In this document: one piece after another, positions 6,197 through 14,662 of the stretch
Position numbering within the stretch: position 1 is the stretch's first letter
Layout: each line of letters begins with the position of its first letter
Source of the DNA: BMS3ABIN04 sp965554225
Lineage (GTDB): Bacteria > Bacteroidota > Ignavibacteria > Ignavibacteriales > Melioribacteraceae
DNA length: 21,171 nucleotides
NCBI GenBank assembly: GCA_965554225.1
Contig: CBEVZC010000046.1
Span: forward strand, 1 to 21,171
Direction: 5' to 3'
Made by a program: the position numbers and the translations under genes
Notes under the pieces: generated by a model
Told to the model about the DNA's origin: nothing
Seen by the model: the letters and a program-made list of their open reading frames with translations, nothing else
Database searches by the model: none

Positions 6197-6220
6197 TCAT
6201 CTACTTTTGAAAGTTATTAA

Positions 6221-6943
6221 ATGAAAAAGAAATTTATACAAAAGTACCCTCTGGTTTGGAGTAAAAATGATTTTTTTATTAAAATTTATTGTTCAATCCC
6301 CAACATTGCGACAGGAATAATTTTAACGACTGATAACTCGACCTTTGTGATTGATCCGGGAGATGGGATATTGCGGGATTTAAATAAAGAAAAATCCGCA
6401 GCCGAAATTTTAGAAATATCCGATATTTTTATCAGTCATGGGCATCACGATCATATTGGTGGTGTATGGTCGCTGCTTACCTACCTTTCAGTAATGAAGA
6501 AGAAAACCAATTTAAATATTTATTATCCTAAGGGCTGCGTGGAAATCGAAAGTATTTACAATGCTTTTATACAAGTGTATGCACATGAATTAACCTACAA
6601 AATTATATTGCATACAATTGAAAACAGTAGAACCTTTACTCGGAAAAACATCAAAATAAAACCATTTAAAGTGAACCATCGCGAACCTTCCGATAACGGA
6701 AACTCTACAGTTGAAGTACCTTCACTTGGATTTAAGTTTACATATAACGGAAAATCAATTTGTTACGGGGGTGATACGGCTTATTGCGATTCTCTTGTTA
6801 AAATGGCCAAAGACTCAGATCTTGCAATAATTGAAGCCGGTGCGGAAGACGAGCACTCAACCGAACTTCACATGACAAGAAGTCAAGCAATGTCCATTGG
6901 CGAAACAGCAAAAGAATATTTCCTTGTGCATGTACCGGAATAA
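6221..6943 (+). CDS. MBL-fold metallohydrolase, RNase Z-like
   Basis: A 240-residue metallo-beta-lactamase-fold protein with no signal peptide. The metal motif is HGHHDHIGG (His73, His75, Asp77, His78); further likely ligands are His153 (VNHREPSD), Asp185 (GGDTAYCD), His217 (ELHMTRSQA) and His237. The motif layout, including the late LHMTRSQA segment, resembles the RNase Z/arylsulfatase-like branch rather than glyoxalase II or lactamases. The protein ends three residues after the last His, so the final helix seen in many relatives is absent. It follows the Fur-family gene by 24 bp on the same strand and is probably co-transcribed with it. The natural substrate is unknown: tRNA 3'-processing, cyclic phosphodiester or another ester are all possible. 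Confidence 0.87.
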   Translation: MKKKFIQKYPLVWSKNDFFIKIYCSIPNIATGIILTTDNSTFVIDPGDGILRDLNKEKSAAEILEISDIFISHGHHDHIGGVWSLLTYLSVMKKKTNLNIYYPKGCVEIESIYNAFIQVYAHELTYKIILHTIENSRTFTRKNIKIKPFKVNHREPSDNGNSTVEVPSLGFKFTYNGKSICYGGDTAYCDSLVKMAKDSDLAIIEAGAEDEHSTELHMTRSQAMSIGETAKEYFLVHVPE

Positions 6944-7122
6944 TAAAACGAATTTAGTATGAAATTATTTCTCGCGATTTAGTTAAAGTTAATTATTAAA
7001 AATTTAACTAGAATTAAAACAGCTAAATTTTAAATCCCACATAAATCCTAATTTGGAATAACAGTTTATATAACAGTGCGGCGTGGTCGGTTTAAAGTTG
7101 AATTAACAATTTGCTTGCCCGT

Positions 7123-8385
7123 TTACTTTGAAGTAGCTAATTGCGAGTTACTTTTATTATCAAATTTAATTTTGTTTAATTTTTCCATCCATTCGTTTTT
7201 AACTTTTTCGAAATCAGCAAAGTTTTCTTTCTTAACAGGATGAGAAGGAGGAAATTTTTGAACAAGATAGTTTACTAATGTTCCGTTTTTCCAAAACCTA
7301 AAATCTAAATGTGGACCTGTTGAAAGCCCGGATCTTCCAACATAACCAACTACCTGACCTTGAATAACTCTTGCACCTTTTTTTATCCCCTTCCCATATC
7401 TCGAAAGATGAAGATAACCCGATGAATAAACGCTATTATGCCTAACTTTTACAAATCTACCGGCTTGACCTTTATATCTTACATCAATTACAACCCCGTC
7501 TCCAACGGCTTGCACAGGAGTTCCAACAGCTGCGGCATAATCTATTCCTCTGTGTGCTCGGTATATTCTTAATATTGGATGAAACCGATGTAATGAATAT
7601 CTCGAACTTATTCTTTTATATTTTAATGGTGCTTTTAGAAATTTCTTTTGCAAACTATGCCCGTTTTCATCAAAGTATTCCGTTTTACTATCTTCTACAA
7701 ACTTAAATGCATAATACTTATTATTCTTATGAATAAATTCAGCTGCTAAAATTTTGCCGATTCCTACAAATTTATTGTCCACATATTTTTCATTAAAGAT
7801 TACTTTGAACCTATCACTTTTTTGAACTGTGTAAAAATCTATTGCCCATGCAAATACATCGGCTAATTTTATAGCCAGTACCGGATTTAGGTTTTCTTCG
7901 GTAAGGGTTAAGTAAAGCGAGGAATTTATACTTCCTTTTGCTTCTCTTTGCTTTATTTGAACATCTTTTTTTCCAATACGGATTTGGATCGATTTAGTAA
8001 ACTCAATTACGATATAATTAATTTTATCCTTTTCGTAAACGAAATATTTAAGTGCCTTTAAGGAATCGTTACTTATATAGACATCATAAAAATTACCTGC
8101 ACGTATGTTTCTTACATTAAATTTTGGCTTTGCGGAGGCTGCAATTTCGGATATTGTTTTATACTTTATATCATATTTTAGTAGAATATCGGCAAGCGTT
8201 TCATTTCTCTTAACTTTTGACGTAGTAACGATGAACGAGTCTTTCCAGATCCCGAATTCATCAAAACGCTTGGTAGTATCAACAGAACTTATGGTTTGAT
8301 TTGTTTCCGTTTGAGGGGAACAATAAAAAATGAATACCCATAAACTTATTAAAGATAAAACTATTGAAAACTTTCGAGGCAGCAA
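7123..8385 (-). CDS. M23-family peptidoglycan metallopeptidase, lipoprotein
   Basis: A 420-residue envelope protein. An N-terminal signal with a Cys at residue 22 (FIFYC) suggests a lipoprotein. Residues about 50-130 look like a LysM/OapA-like module (VKRNETLADILLKYDIKY); then comes the region found in YebA/MepM-type enzymes, and the M23 (LytM) domain at about 255-385. Active-site positions are His278 and Asp282 (AHRGIDYAA), His326 (YLHLSRY) and His359 in GPHLDFRF. The usual HxH is H-x-D here, so the second zinc-binding His is replaced by Asp361. I recall the same change in some related bacterial sequences, so it may be a functional variant. It presumably cuts cell-wall crosslinks. The start is a TTG with GGA 6 bases upstream. 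It lies 32 bp after the MoxR gene and is probably the last gene of the SurA/PpiC operon. Confidence 0.9.
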   Translation of the reverse strand: MLPRKFSIVLSLISLWVFIFYCSPQTETNQTISSVDTTKRFDEFGIWKDSFIVTTSKVKRNETLADILLKYDIKYKTISEIAASAKPKFNVRNIRAGNFYDVYISNDSLKALKYFVYEKDKINYIVIEFTKSIQIRIGKKDVQIKQREAKGSINSSLYLTLTEENLNPVLAIKLADVFAWAIDFYTVQKSDRFKVIFNEKYVDNKFVGIGKILAAEFIHKNNKYYAFKFVEDSKTEYFDENGHSLQKKFLKAPLKYKRISSRYSLHRFHPILRIYRAHRGIDYAAAVGTPVQAVGDGVVIDVRYKGQAGRFVKVRHNSVYSSGYLHLSRYGKGIKKGARVIQGQVVGYVGRSGLSTGPHLDFRFWKNGTLVNYLVQKFPPSHPVKKENFADFEKVKNEWMEKLNKIKFDNKSNSQLATSK

Positions 8386-8417
8386 TGGGAATCCGTAATT
8401 AAATATTATTTAATTTA

Positions 8418-9416
8418 TTAATAACTTTGGAGCAACTTATTTATAATATCCACACTAGTCAAGCCTTCGGCTTCCGCATTAAAACTAGGAATAATTCTAT
8501 GGCGTAAAACCGGAATAAGAGCGGCTTTAACATCGTCAATATTAGGAGTATACCTTCCCTCAATAATTGCTTTTGTTTTGGCAGCTAAAATTAAGTATTG
8601 AGACGCTCGTGGTCCCGCGCCCCAACTTACTAATTCATCAACATCTATTTTTTTTACCCCATTACCCGGACGAGTAATTTTTACAAAATCCACTGCAAAT
8701 TTAATAACATTATCCGCAACCGGTACGCGTCTTACTAAATTTTGATACTGTATAAGTTTTTCTATACTAACTACTTTGCTGAGCTTTATATTATTCTCAA
8801 CAGTAGTAGAGCGCACAATTTCTATTTCTTCATTCGACGAAGGATAATCCAGCCAAAGGTTAAACATAAACCTATCAAGTTGTGCTTCAGGCAAAGGATA
8901 TGTTCCTTCCTGTTCAATTGGATTTTGCGTGGCAAGTACAAAGAACGGTTCCGGTAAAATATAAGGTATACCTGCAGCCGTAACTTTGTGTTCCTGCATT
9001 GCTTCCAAAAGAGCCGATTGTGTTTTAGGTGGAGTTCTGTTAATTTCGTCAGCTAAAATTATATTGGCAAAAACAGGACCTTTTACAAATCTAAATGATC
9101 TTTTTTTACTTAATTGGTCTTCTTCAATTATTTCTGTACCGGTAATATCGCTGGGCATTAAATCCGGCGTGAATTGTACTCTACTGAATGATAAATCCAA
9201 AACTTCGGCGAGCGTTTTAACTAGAAGTGTTTTAGCTAAACCGGGTACACCAATCAATAAGCAATGACCTCCGGCGAGCAAACTAATCATTAAGTTGTTT
9301 ATTATTTCCTGCTGACCGACAATAATTTTGCTAACTTCATTTTTTATAGCTTTAACCGAGCTATTTAAATCATTAACTAAATTTACGTCATTTTCATTCG
9401 AAGAAAGATCTGTCAA
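8418..9416 (-). CDS. MoxR-family AAA+ ATPase
   Basis: A 332-residue AAA+ ATPase. Walker A is GVPGLAKT (56-63) and Walker B is ILADEINR (120-127). The MoxR signature ATQNPIEQEGTYPLPEAQLDRF follows, with the lid domain in the last 100 residues. MoxR proteins act as chaperones that mature or activate a partner, usually one with a von Willebrand factor A domain. The start is a TTG at 9416, with AAGGA six bases upstream overlapping the stop region of the SurA-like gene; no ATG is available. Unusually, the usual DUF58 and VWA partner genes do not follow. The neighbours are foldases upstream and an M23 peptidase downstream, which hints at a role in envelope protein maturation. The partner is not visible here. 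Confidence 0.95.
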   Translation of the reverse strand: MTDLSSNENDVNLVNDLNSSVKAIKNEVSKIIVGQQEIINNLMISLLAGGHCLLIGVPGLAKTLLVKTLAEVLDLSFSRVQFTPDLMPSDITGTEIIEEDQLSKKRSFRFVKGPVFANIILADEINRTPPKTQSALLEAMQEHKVTAAGIPYILPEPFFVLATQNPIEQEGTYPLPEAQLDRFMFNLWLDYPSSNEEIEIVRSTTVENNIKLSKVVSIEKLIQYQNLVRRVPVADNVIKFAVDFVKITRPGNGVKKIDVDELVSWGAGPRASQYLILAAKTKAIIEGRYTPNIDDVKAALIPVLRHRIIPSFNAEAEGLTSVDIINKLLQSY

Positions 9417-9425
9417 AATTATTCC

Positions 9426-10697
9426 TTAAGTTCTTATTTTCCAATATATTTTCTTTTTTAACTCGGTTATCCATTCATTAAACATTGTTTCCCGTTTTTT
9501 GAATTCAGCTAATTTTTTAATTTCATCATAGTCTGTTACAATATTTGGTTTATGTGCGGGAATATGCGCAAGCAGCTTAATTATATGAAAACCATATTCG
9601 TCCGCTCCAAGATTAAGTCTTTTAGGAAAACTTATTTCCCCAACTTTTAACTTATAAATTTGATCCAGCATCGATTTTTCTAACTGACTCGCTTCGAATC
9701 TTCCCAGAACTCCACCCTTTGAAGCCGTTTGTTTATCATCGCTATACTTTTCTGCATAGTATGCAAGTGTATTTTTCTTCTGTACAATACTATCACGTAT
9801 GTCAGATAATAGCTCTATCGCTTTTAATTCCGATTGTGAATCGTTTTTAGGTTTAATAAGTATATGTCTTGTATGAATTGATTCGCCTCTTCGTTCCAAA
9901 AGTTGTATGATATGAAACCCGACCGGTGATTCAATAACTCCTGATATCTCACCTTTTTTTAATGCGAATGCAGCAGCTTCAAATTCGGGATAAAAAACTC
10001 CGCGTTTAACAAAACCTAAGTCACCACCGTCTTTAGCACTGCCCGGATCATCGGAATACTTTTTGGCAAGTTCGGCAAAATCTGCTCCTTTTTTTAACGA
10101 ATCCAACAAACTTTCAGCAAACTTTTTAGCTTTCTCTTTTAGTCGAGCACTCGATTTAGGGTTTATAAAAATATGAGCTATTTTGAATTTTTCAGGTATT
10201 TGTCCGAGCGAGTCCTTATTCTCCTCATAAAACTTAACCACTTCCCTTCGTGATATATCTATTTTACCAAATTTTTTAGCTTTTAGTTTTTCCGACATTA
10301 AGTTTTTTCTTGTATTGTCGCGCATTTCTCTTTTAATACGCTCAACACTCATGCCGTAAGCTTTTTCAAGTTTTTCTTGCGAACCATATTGCTGAGTATA
10401 ATAATTTATTAAATTGTTAATCTGCGCTTTTACTTCTTCGTCGCTAACTTCTATTGAATCTAAAACAGCTTCCGAATATAAAAGCTTATCTTCAATCATT
10501 TTATTAAGAATTGTCTTTCTTAATTTGGGGTTATCAGGGTTTAAGTGTCTCTGAGCAGCAAATATATCAGTTTGAAAATCCAACTCGGATTTTAGAATAA
10601 TTTCATCTCCAACAACAGCAACTATTTTATCTAAGACTTCCTGCCCAAGAAGTATAGTATTGAATGCGATAATTATTAAAATTATAATGTTCTTCAT
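9426..10697 (-). CDS. surA: SurA-like periplasmic peptidyl-prolyl isomerase
   Basis: A 423-residue exported foldase. A signal peptide covers residues 1-18 and is followed at once by QEVLDKIVAVVGDEIILKSEL, the classic SurA N-terminal start. The chaperone region extends to about residue 165. Parvulin domain 1 (about 171-269) has YSDDPGSAKDGGDLGF, and domain 2 (about 275-380) has YSDDKQTASKGGVLGRF; a C-terminal helix returns to the chaperone core. SurA carries nascent outer-membrane proteins to the BAM complex. The ATG overlaps the upstream stop by one base (TAATG). Downstream, the MoxR gene starts 9 bp after the stop. The order and two-parvulin layout fit SurA well. A paralogous exported PpiC is the alternative, given two more relatives upstream. 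Confidence 0.93.
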   Translation of the reverse strand: MKNIIILIIIAFNTILLGQEVLDKIVAVVGDEIILKSELDFQTDIFAAQRHLNPDNPKLRKTILNKMIEDKLLYSEAVLDSIEVSDEEVKAQINNLINYYTQQYGSQEKLEKAYGMSVERIKREMRDNTRKNLMSEKLKAKKFGKIDISRREVVKFYEENKDSLGQIPEKFKIAHIFINPKSSARLKEKAKKFAESLLDSLKKGADFAELAKKYSDDPGSAKDGGDLGFVKRGVFYPEFEAAAFALKKGEISGVIESPVGFHIIQLLERRGESIHTRHILIKPKNDSQSELKAIELLSDIRDSIVQKKNTLAYYAEKYSDDKQTASKGGVLGRFEASQLEKSMLDQIYKLKVGEISFPKRLNLGADEYGFHIIKLLAHIPAHKPNIVTDYDEIKKLAEFKKRETMFNEWITELKKKIYWKIRT

Positions 10698-11536
10698 TAT
10701 TTTTCTCTTGTTAAATGGACGTTAAATTCATCATAAAGATTTTCGATGAATTGATTATTAGCAATTTTACGGTGAATAATTTTTAATCTTTCTGCAATTC
10801 GATCTTCAATATAACGAAGCGGCAAAATGTTATCGGTTTTAATTTTATCAATTAGTTGAACAACGGTAAAGACACCAGGTTCCATCTCTAAAACAACACT
10901 TACCTGCCCGGGAGCTAATCCATTAAGAACTCTGGTTAATTTAACAGGCTGGATTTCATACTTATACAATAATTTTTGCTTAAAATTATCAATTACTTCT
11001 GTTGTTTTATTAATATTTGAAATAGCATACTGCCATTTTTTTTCAATCACGTTTTTCCTAAACAATATTGCTTTATTCTGATCCTTGAATTGAATTTCAT
11101 TCAGCACAAAGGCATTTTCCACAGCTTTAAATTCATCTTTTTTCTTATTGTAATATATTTTTATTTCGGCTTTTGTAGGTAAATATTTGTCTGTTGCTGC
11201 AAAATTACTCAACAACATTGATCCGGCTAATTTTTTCTTCGATTTACTTAATATATTTTGATAAATGGAATCCTCAACTATACCTTCTTTTATAGCTTTT
11301 TGATATAGAACCTCAGTCTCTATCCAACTTCTAATAAATTCTTCTTTATATTTTTTTCCAAAACTTTCCGATTTTAGTTCTTTATCTAATTCCTTTTGAG
11401 TTAGAATTGAAGTACCGACTCGTGCAATTTCCTTGCTGACCGGAGCTTCCTTTTTACACGAAGATAAAAAAAACACTGCAAAAAGTATCAGCAAAAAATT
11501 AACAATCTTATTTATACGCTTCTTTAAGCTTACCAT
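10697..11536 (-). CDS. SurA/PpiC-related lipoprotein without an evident parvulin active site
   Basis: A 279-residue lipoprotein. The signal runs to the lipobox LSSC with Cys27. The next part, ARVGTSILTQKELDKEL, resembles the SurA N-terminal chaperone start, followed by helices and a region (about 140-240) where a parvulin domain would be. In that region the usual YSDD...GGDLG signature is missing, leaving only LAPGQVSVVLEMEPGVFTVVQLID as a worn remnant. The final helix (about 245-279) resembles the SurA C-terminal return helix. It probably works as a chaperone without isomerase activity, perhaps as a partner of the adjacent SurA. Its start lies inside the upstream gene (29-bp overlap) and its stop overlaps the SurA start by one base, so all three are coupled. 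Confidence 0.82.
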   Translation of the reverse strand: MVSLKKRINKIVNFLLILFAVFFLSSCKKEAPVSKEIARVGTSILTQKELDKELKSESFGKKYKEEFIRSWIETEVLYQKAIKEGIVEDSIYQNILSKSKKKLAGSMLLSNFAATDKYLPTKAEIKIYYNKKKDEFKAVENAFVLNEIQFKDQNKAILFRKNVIEKKWQYAISNINKTTEVIDNFKQKLLYKYEIQPVKLTRVLNGLAPGQVSVVLEMEPGVFTVVQLIDKIKTDNILPLRYIEDRIAERLKIIHRKIANNQFIENLYDEFNVHLTREK

Positions 11537-13484
11537 AAAAATATTCTGGATGATAAATTTTCTTTAAACTTTCTATGTATTTATTTTCCAACTGTTTGCT
11601 TGCGACCTCTTGATAATCGCTTGCTGCCTCGGCTTTTGCTTCTTCATAAGTTTTCGGACGAGCTTTCACTCGTTTATTTAATTTTACAATTGACCAGCCG
11701 CCGGAACTTTTAAACGGTTTTGAAAACTCGCCAATTATTTCCAAAGAAGCCGCTTTTAACGCCATTGGATTTTTTGTTATCTCCATTAATCCGAATCTGC
11801 CTTTCTTTAATTTATATCCTTTTCGTTCTGTATATTTAGCTGCAAGTGAATCAAAGTCAGCTCCATTCTTTAGTGTTTTATAGTATTTATTTATCAGCGA
11901 ATCACTTCGTGAGTAAATTTCACTAAAATCAACTTTTTCCGGCCAATAATATTTTGCTTTATGATTAATATAATAATTGTGTATATCCGTCGTATCTATT
12001 TTTAATTTATTCCAAACCTCTTCCTCTTGCAATTTGAAAATATAAAGTCCGTTTCTATATTCTTTCATTAAGTCTGCAAATTCAGGGTCCGTCTTTTCTA
12101 AATGAGCAATTTTATTATCCATAAATAAATCGTCGCTATATTTTTTGATAACTTCTTCCAAATTATTTTTACTGATCACCTTCTTTTCAAAAGACGGATA
12201 GTCGGTAATATGATTAAATAAGCTATCGCAAATTATTTTATGTCCTTTGTAAGAAAAAACGACACTATCTTTTATTGCCTCTCTAAATTTACTTTTAAAA
12301 TATGAATCAATTGGAGCGGATTTACCAACTTTAGCAATAAAACTTAACGCAGATTCATTTATTCTTCTATTATATTCTTTGGCTAACTTTCCTTTTAACC
12401 TTCTAAAATCTCTATCATATCTGGCTTTTTTATACATTTTCTTTAAATCTTCTTTCACAGATTCAAACGAAGGATACGGTTTAACAGCTGTAACTTTAAT
12501 AATATGATAACCATATTTTGTTTTTACAATATTTGATACTTCACCAACCTTTAGGTTAAATGCCGCAAAATCAAATTCTTTAGGCATTCTCCTTCTTTTA
12601 ATATATCCCAAGTCACCGTTTTTAGCCTTGCTTCTGGCATCATCAGAATATTTTTTAACTAAATCTTCAAACGATTCACCTTTGTCTAATTTCTCTTTAA
12701 TTTTTTTTATTAACGCGTAAGAAGAATCTGGGTTTTTATGAGCTTGGTTACTTTTAGCGGAAATGAATAAATGACTTACTCTAATTTCAGGTTTACGTAT
12801 GCGCTTATCGGTAACTTTAATAACATGATAGCCGAAACGAGTTCTAACCGGCATTGGATAAACCGAATCAACTTTTGTTGCATAAGCTGCATCCTCAAAA
12901 TTAGGAACAACAAGACCGGCAGTTATATAGTAAATATCTCCACCCATTTTTCCCGTAACTTTATCATCAGAATATTTCCGGGCCATTTCTTCATAACTTT
13001 TCCCATGCTTAATAGAATCGATAATAGCCTCGGCTTTCTTTTTGGCTACTTCTGCGCTTACAGTATCCGGTCTGAATAAAATATGACTTACTCTAAGCTC
13101 ATATTTTCGTTTTTCATAGAGGTCCTTTATACCTTTTCCGACTAATTCTTTTTCCAAATAATAAGTCTTGCCAATTTCTTTTTCGTAGTTTGCCAACTCT
13201 TTATTTAAAGCCGAATCTTTTTCGAATCCTCTTAAATGCGCATCTCTAAGTTTCATTCTGAAATTAACAAACAAATCTAAAAACTTTTTATATTCATCAA
13301 ACGAATCTTTTTTAGCATTTTCAACACCGCCTACATTTTTGGCATATGCTTTTTCAAATTGCCCCATTGTTATATCCGTTTTATCAAAATCCGCCACAAC
13401 AATTTTTGAATGTTCGGGAGTACAAGAATAGAATGTTATTGCAATTAAAGCTGAAATAATTAATAATATACGGGAATACATCAA
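11508..13484 (-). CDS. Large multi-parvulin lipoprotein foldase (PpiC/SurA family)
   Basis: A 658-residue protein with a lipobox ending FYSC (Cys21), so probably anchored in the envelope. Residues about 28-125 form a SurA-like helical part. Parvulin domain 1 is at about 129-227 (SHILFRPD, YSDDKVTGKMGGD, RFGYHVIKV), and domain 2 at about 233-334 (SHLFISAK, YSDDARSKAKNGDLGYI, KYGYHIIKV). After a long helical middle, a third, degenerate parvulin-like unit occupies about 506-605 (AAKYTERKGYKLKKGRFGL, GGWSIVKL). It resembles PpiD/PrsA-type foldases enlarged by duplication. It is the first gene of the operon and overlaps the next by 29 bp. A likely role is outer-membrane or secreted protein folding; clients are unknown. 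The ATG at 13484 has AGGAGG about 9 bases upstream. Confidence 0.93.
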   Translation of the reverse strand: MMYSRILLIISALIAITFYSCTPEHSKIVVADFDKTDITMGQFEKAYAKNVGGVENAKKDSFDEYKKFLDLFVNFRMKLRDAHLRGFEKDSALNKELANYEKEIGKTYYLEKELVGKGIKDLYEKRKYELRVSHILFRPDTVSAEVAKKKAEAIIDSIKHGKSYEEMARKYSDDKVTGKMGGDIYYITAGLVVPNFEDAAYATKVDSVYPMPVRTRFGYHVIKVTDKRIRKPEIRVSHLFISAKSNQAHKNPDSSYALIKKIKEKLDKGESFEDLVKKYSDDARSKAKNGDLGYIKRRRMPKEFDFAAFNLKVGEVSNIVKTKYGYHIIKVTAVKPYPSFESVKEDLKKMYKKARYDRDFRRLKGKLAKEYNRRINESALSFIAKVGKSAPIDSYFKSKFREAIKDSVVFSYKGHKIICDSLFNHITDYPSFEKKVISKNNLEEVIKKYSDDLFMDNKIAHLEKTDPEFADLMKEYRNGLYIFKLQEEEVWNKLKIDTTDIHNYYINHKAKYYWPEKVDFSEIYSRSDSLINKYYKTLKNGADFDSLAAKYTERKGYKLKKGRFGLMEITKNPMALKAASLEIIGEFSKPFKSSGGWSIVKLNKRVKARPKTYEEAKAEAASDYQEVASKQLENKYIESLKKIYHPEYFYGKLKEAYK

Positions 13485-13634
13485 AATCCTCCTAATTCAT
13501 TAAAACTTAACCTTGAAGTTTACTTATAGGTTATTTGAAAATCAAGGTCTTAAATTTATATAGAGGAAAAGCAGAGTGCAGTTTTGTATTTGAGTCAAAA
13601 AAAAATGCAAATTTTGTGGTATACTTATAAATTT

Positions 13635-14585
13635 TTACTTTTTATATTTTAATCTATCGGAAGCTGAATTTCTTTCCCAAAACACTTCATCGTGATAACC
13701 TTGTATCACTTTATTATTTTCAGCTAATTCCAATCTCTTTTCCGTTAAGCAAGCATATTCACGATCAAGTTCAATACCAACATATTGTCTTTCTAATTTT
13801 TTAGCTACAACCGAAGTCGTTCCCGAACCGGCAAAAGGATCAAATATAATATCTCCTTTATTAGTACTTGCCAAAATTACTTTAGCTAAAAGTTTCTCCG
13901 GTTTTTGAGTTGGATGATCGGTATTTTCCGGCATTGACCAAAACGGTATGGAAATATCCGTCCAAATATTTGAAGGATAAGTTAGGCGGTAATCTCCCGA
14001 CTTATCTTTTACCCAATCTTTCGGCTGACCGTTGTTTTTGTATGGAGCAAGAACTTTTCTTCTTAGTTTTACGGCTTCAACATTAAAAGTGTACTCGTCG
14101 GAGACCGTACAGAACCAAATATCTTCGGCATTGTTTTTCCAATTAGTTTTGGCTCCTCTACCTTTATCCCGTTCCCATGTAATTCTATTTCTTATTTTAA
14201 AATACTTACTTAATACAAGATGCACCGATGTTGATGAATTCCAGTCGCTGCAGAAATAAATTGTAGATGTAGGTTTTAATACTTTCTTTAAATCACCAAG
14301 AAAACTATCAATCCATTCAGTATATTCTTCAACAGATTTTCTACTGAACTTTCTTTTATTAAAGTACTTTGTCAAATTATATGGCGGATCAATAAAGAGA
14401 AGATCAACAAATTGTTCCGGTAAAAACTTTAGTATTTCAAATATATCGGAATTAAGTGTTTTGTTTAGAAGCTCGTTAATTCCGATAGGCGAATCTAAAT
14501 TTACCAATTTTTTAGAAAGCCGCTTTTCTTCTTCCTTGGTTAAAACGATAGTTTGATTTCTAGGTGTTCTTTTTTTTTTATTCAT
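13635..14585 (-). CDS. Site-specific adenine DNA methyltransferase, beta class, apparently solitary
   Basis: A 316-residue methyltransferase using S-adenosylmethionine. The catalytic motif IV, DPPY (66-69), comes before the cofactor motif I, DPFAGSGTT (249-257), the order of beta-class enzymes. HPTQKP (224-229) and FDPFAGSGTTSVVAKKL are typical of the N6-adenine/N4-cytosine group; DPPY favours N6-adenine. The target-recognition region is probably the central segment (about 140-215), rich in Lys and Trp. No restriction endonuclease gene lies next to it: methionyl-tRNA synthetase is upstream and the foldase operon downstream. It therefore looks like an orphan, possibly regulatory, methyltransferase, or a relic of a restriction system. 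The sequence specificity cannot be read from the protein. Confidence 0.92.
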   Translation of the reverse strand: MNKKKRTPRNQTIVLTKEEEKRLSKKLVNLDSPIGINELLNKTLNSDIFEILKFLPEQFVDLLFIDPPYNLTKYFNKRKFSRKSVEEYTEWIDSFLGDLKKVLKPTSTIYFCSDWNSSTSVHLVLSKYFKIRNRITWERDKGRGAKTNWKNNAEDIWFCTVSDEYTFNVEAVKLRRKVLAPYKNNGQPKDWVKDKSGDYRLTYPSNIWTDISIPFWSMPENTDHPTQKPEKLLAKVILASTNKGDIIFDPFAGSGTTSVVAKKLERQYVGIELDREYACLTEKRLELAENNKVIQGYHDEVFWERNSASDRLKYKK

Positions 14586-14662
14586 ACAAATTCGAATAAA
14601 CAGACATATTGTTTTAAACTTACTTAAAATAATATTTATTTAATTATATTCAAAAGAATGGT

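Noticed and set aside
6980..7010. Inverted repeat TAGTTAAA/TTTAACTA between convergent genes
   Set aside because: Pure AT-type 8-bp arms with a 15-base loop and no T-run; too weak to call a terminator.
12771..13079. 102-codon plus-strand frame opposite the large foldase gene
   Set aside because: Antisense shadow of parvulin-coding sequence; Ser/Asn/Ile/Phe-rich with no domain.
13510..13548. Inverted repeat ACCTTGA/TCAAGGT upstream of the foldase operon
   Set aside because: 7-bp arms with a 25-base spacer are plausible by chance; no second feature supports an operator.
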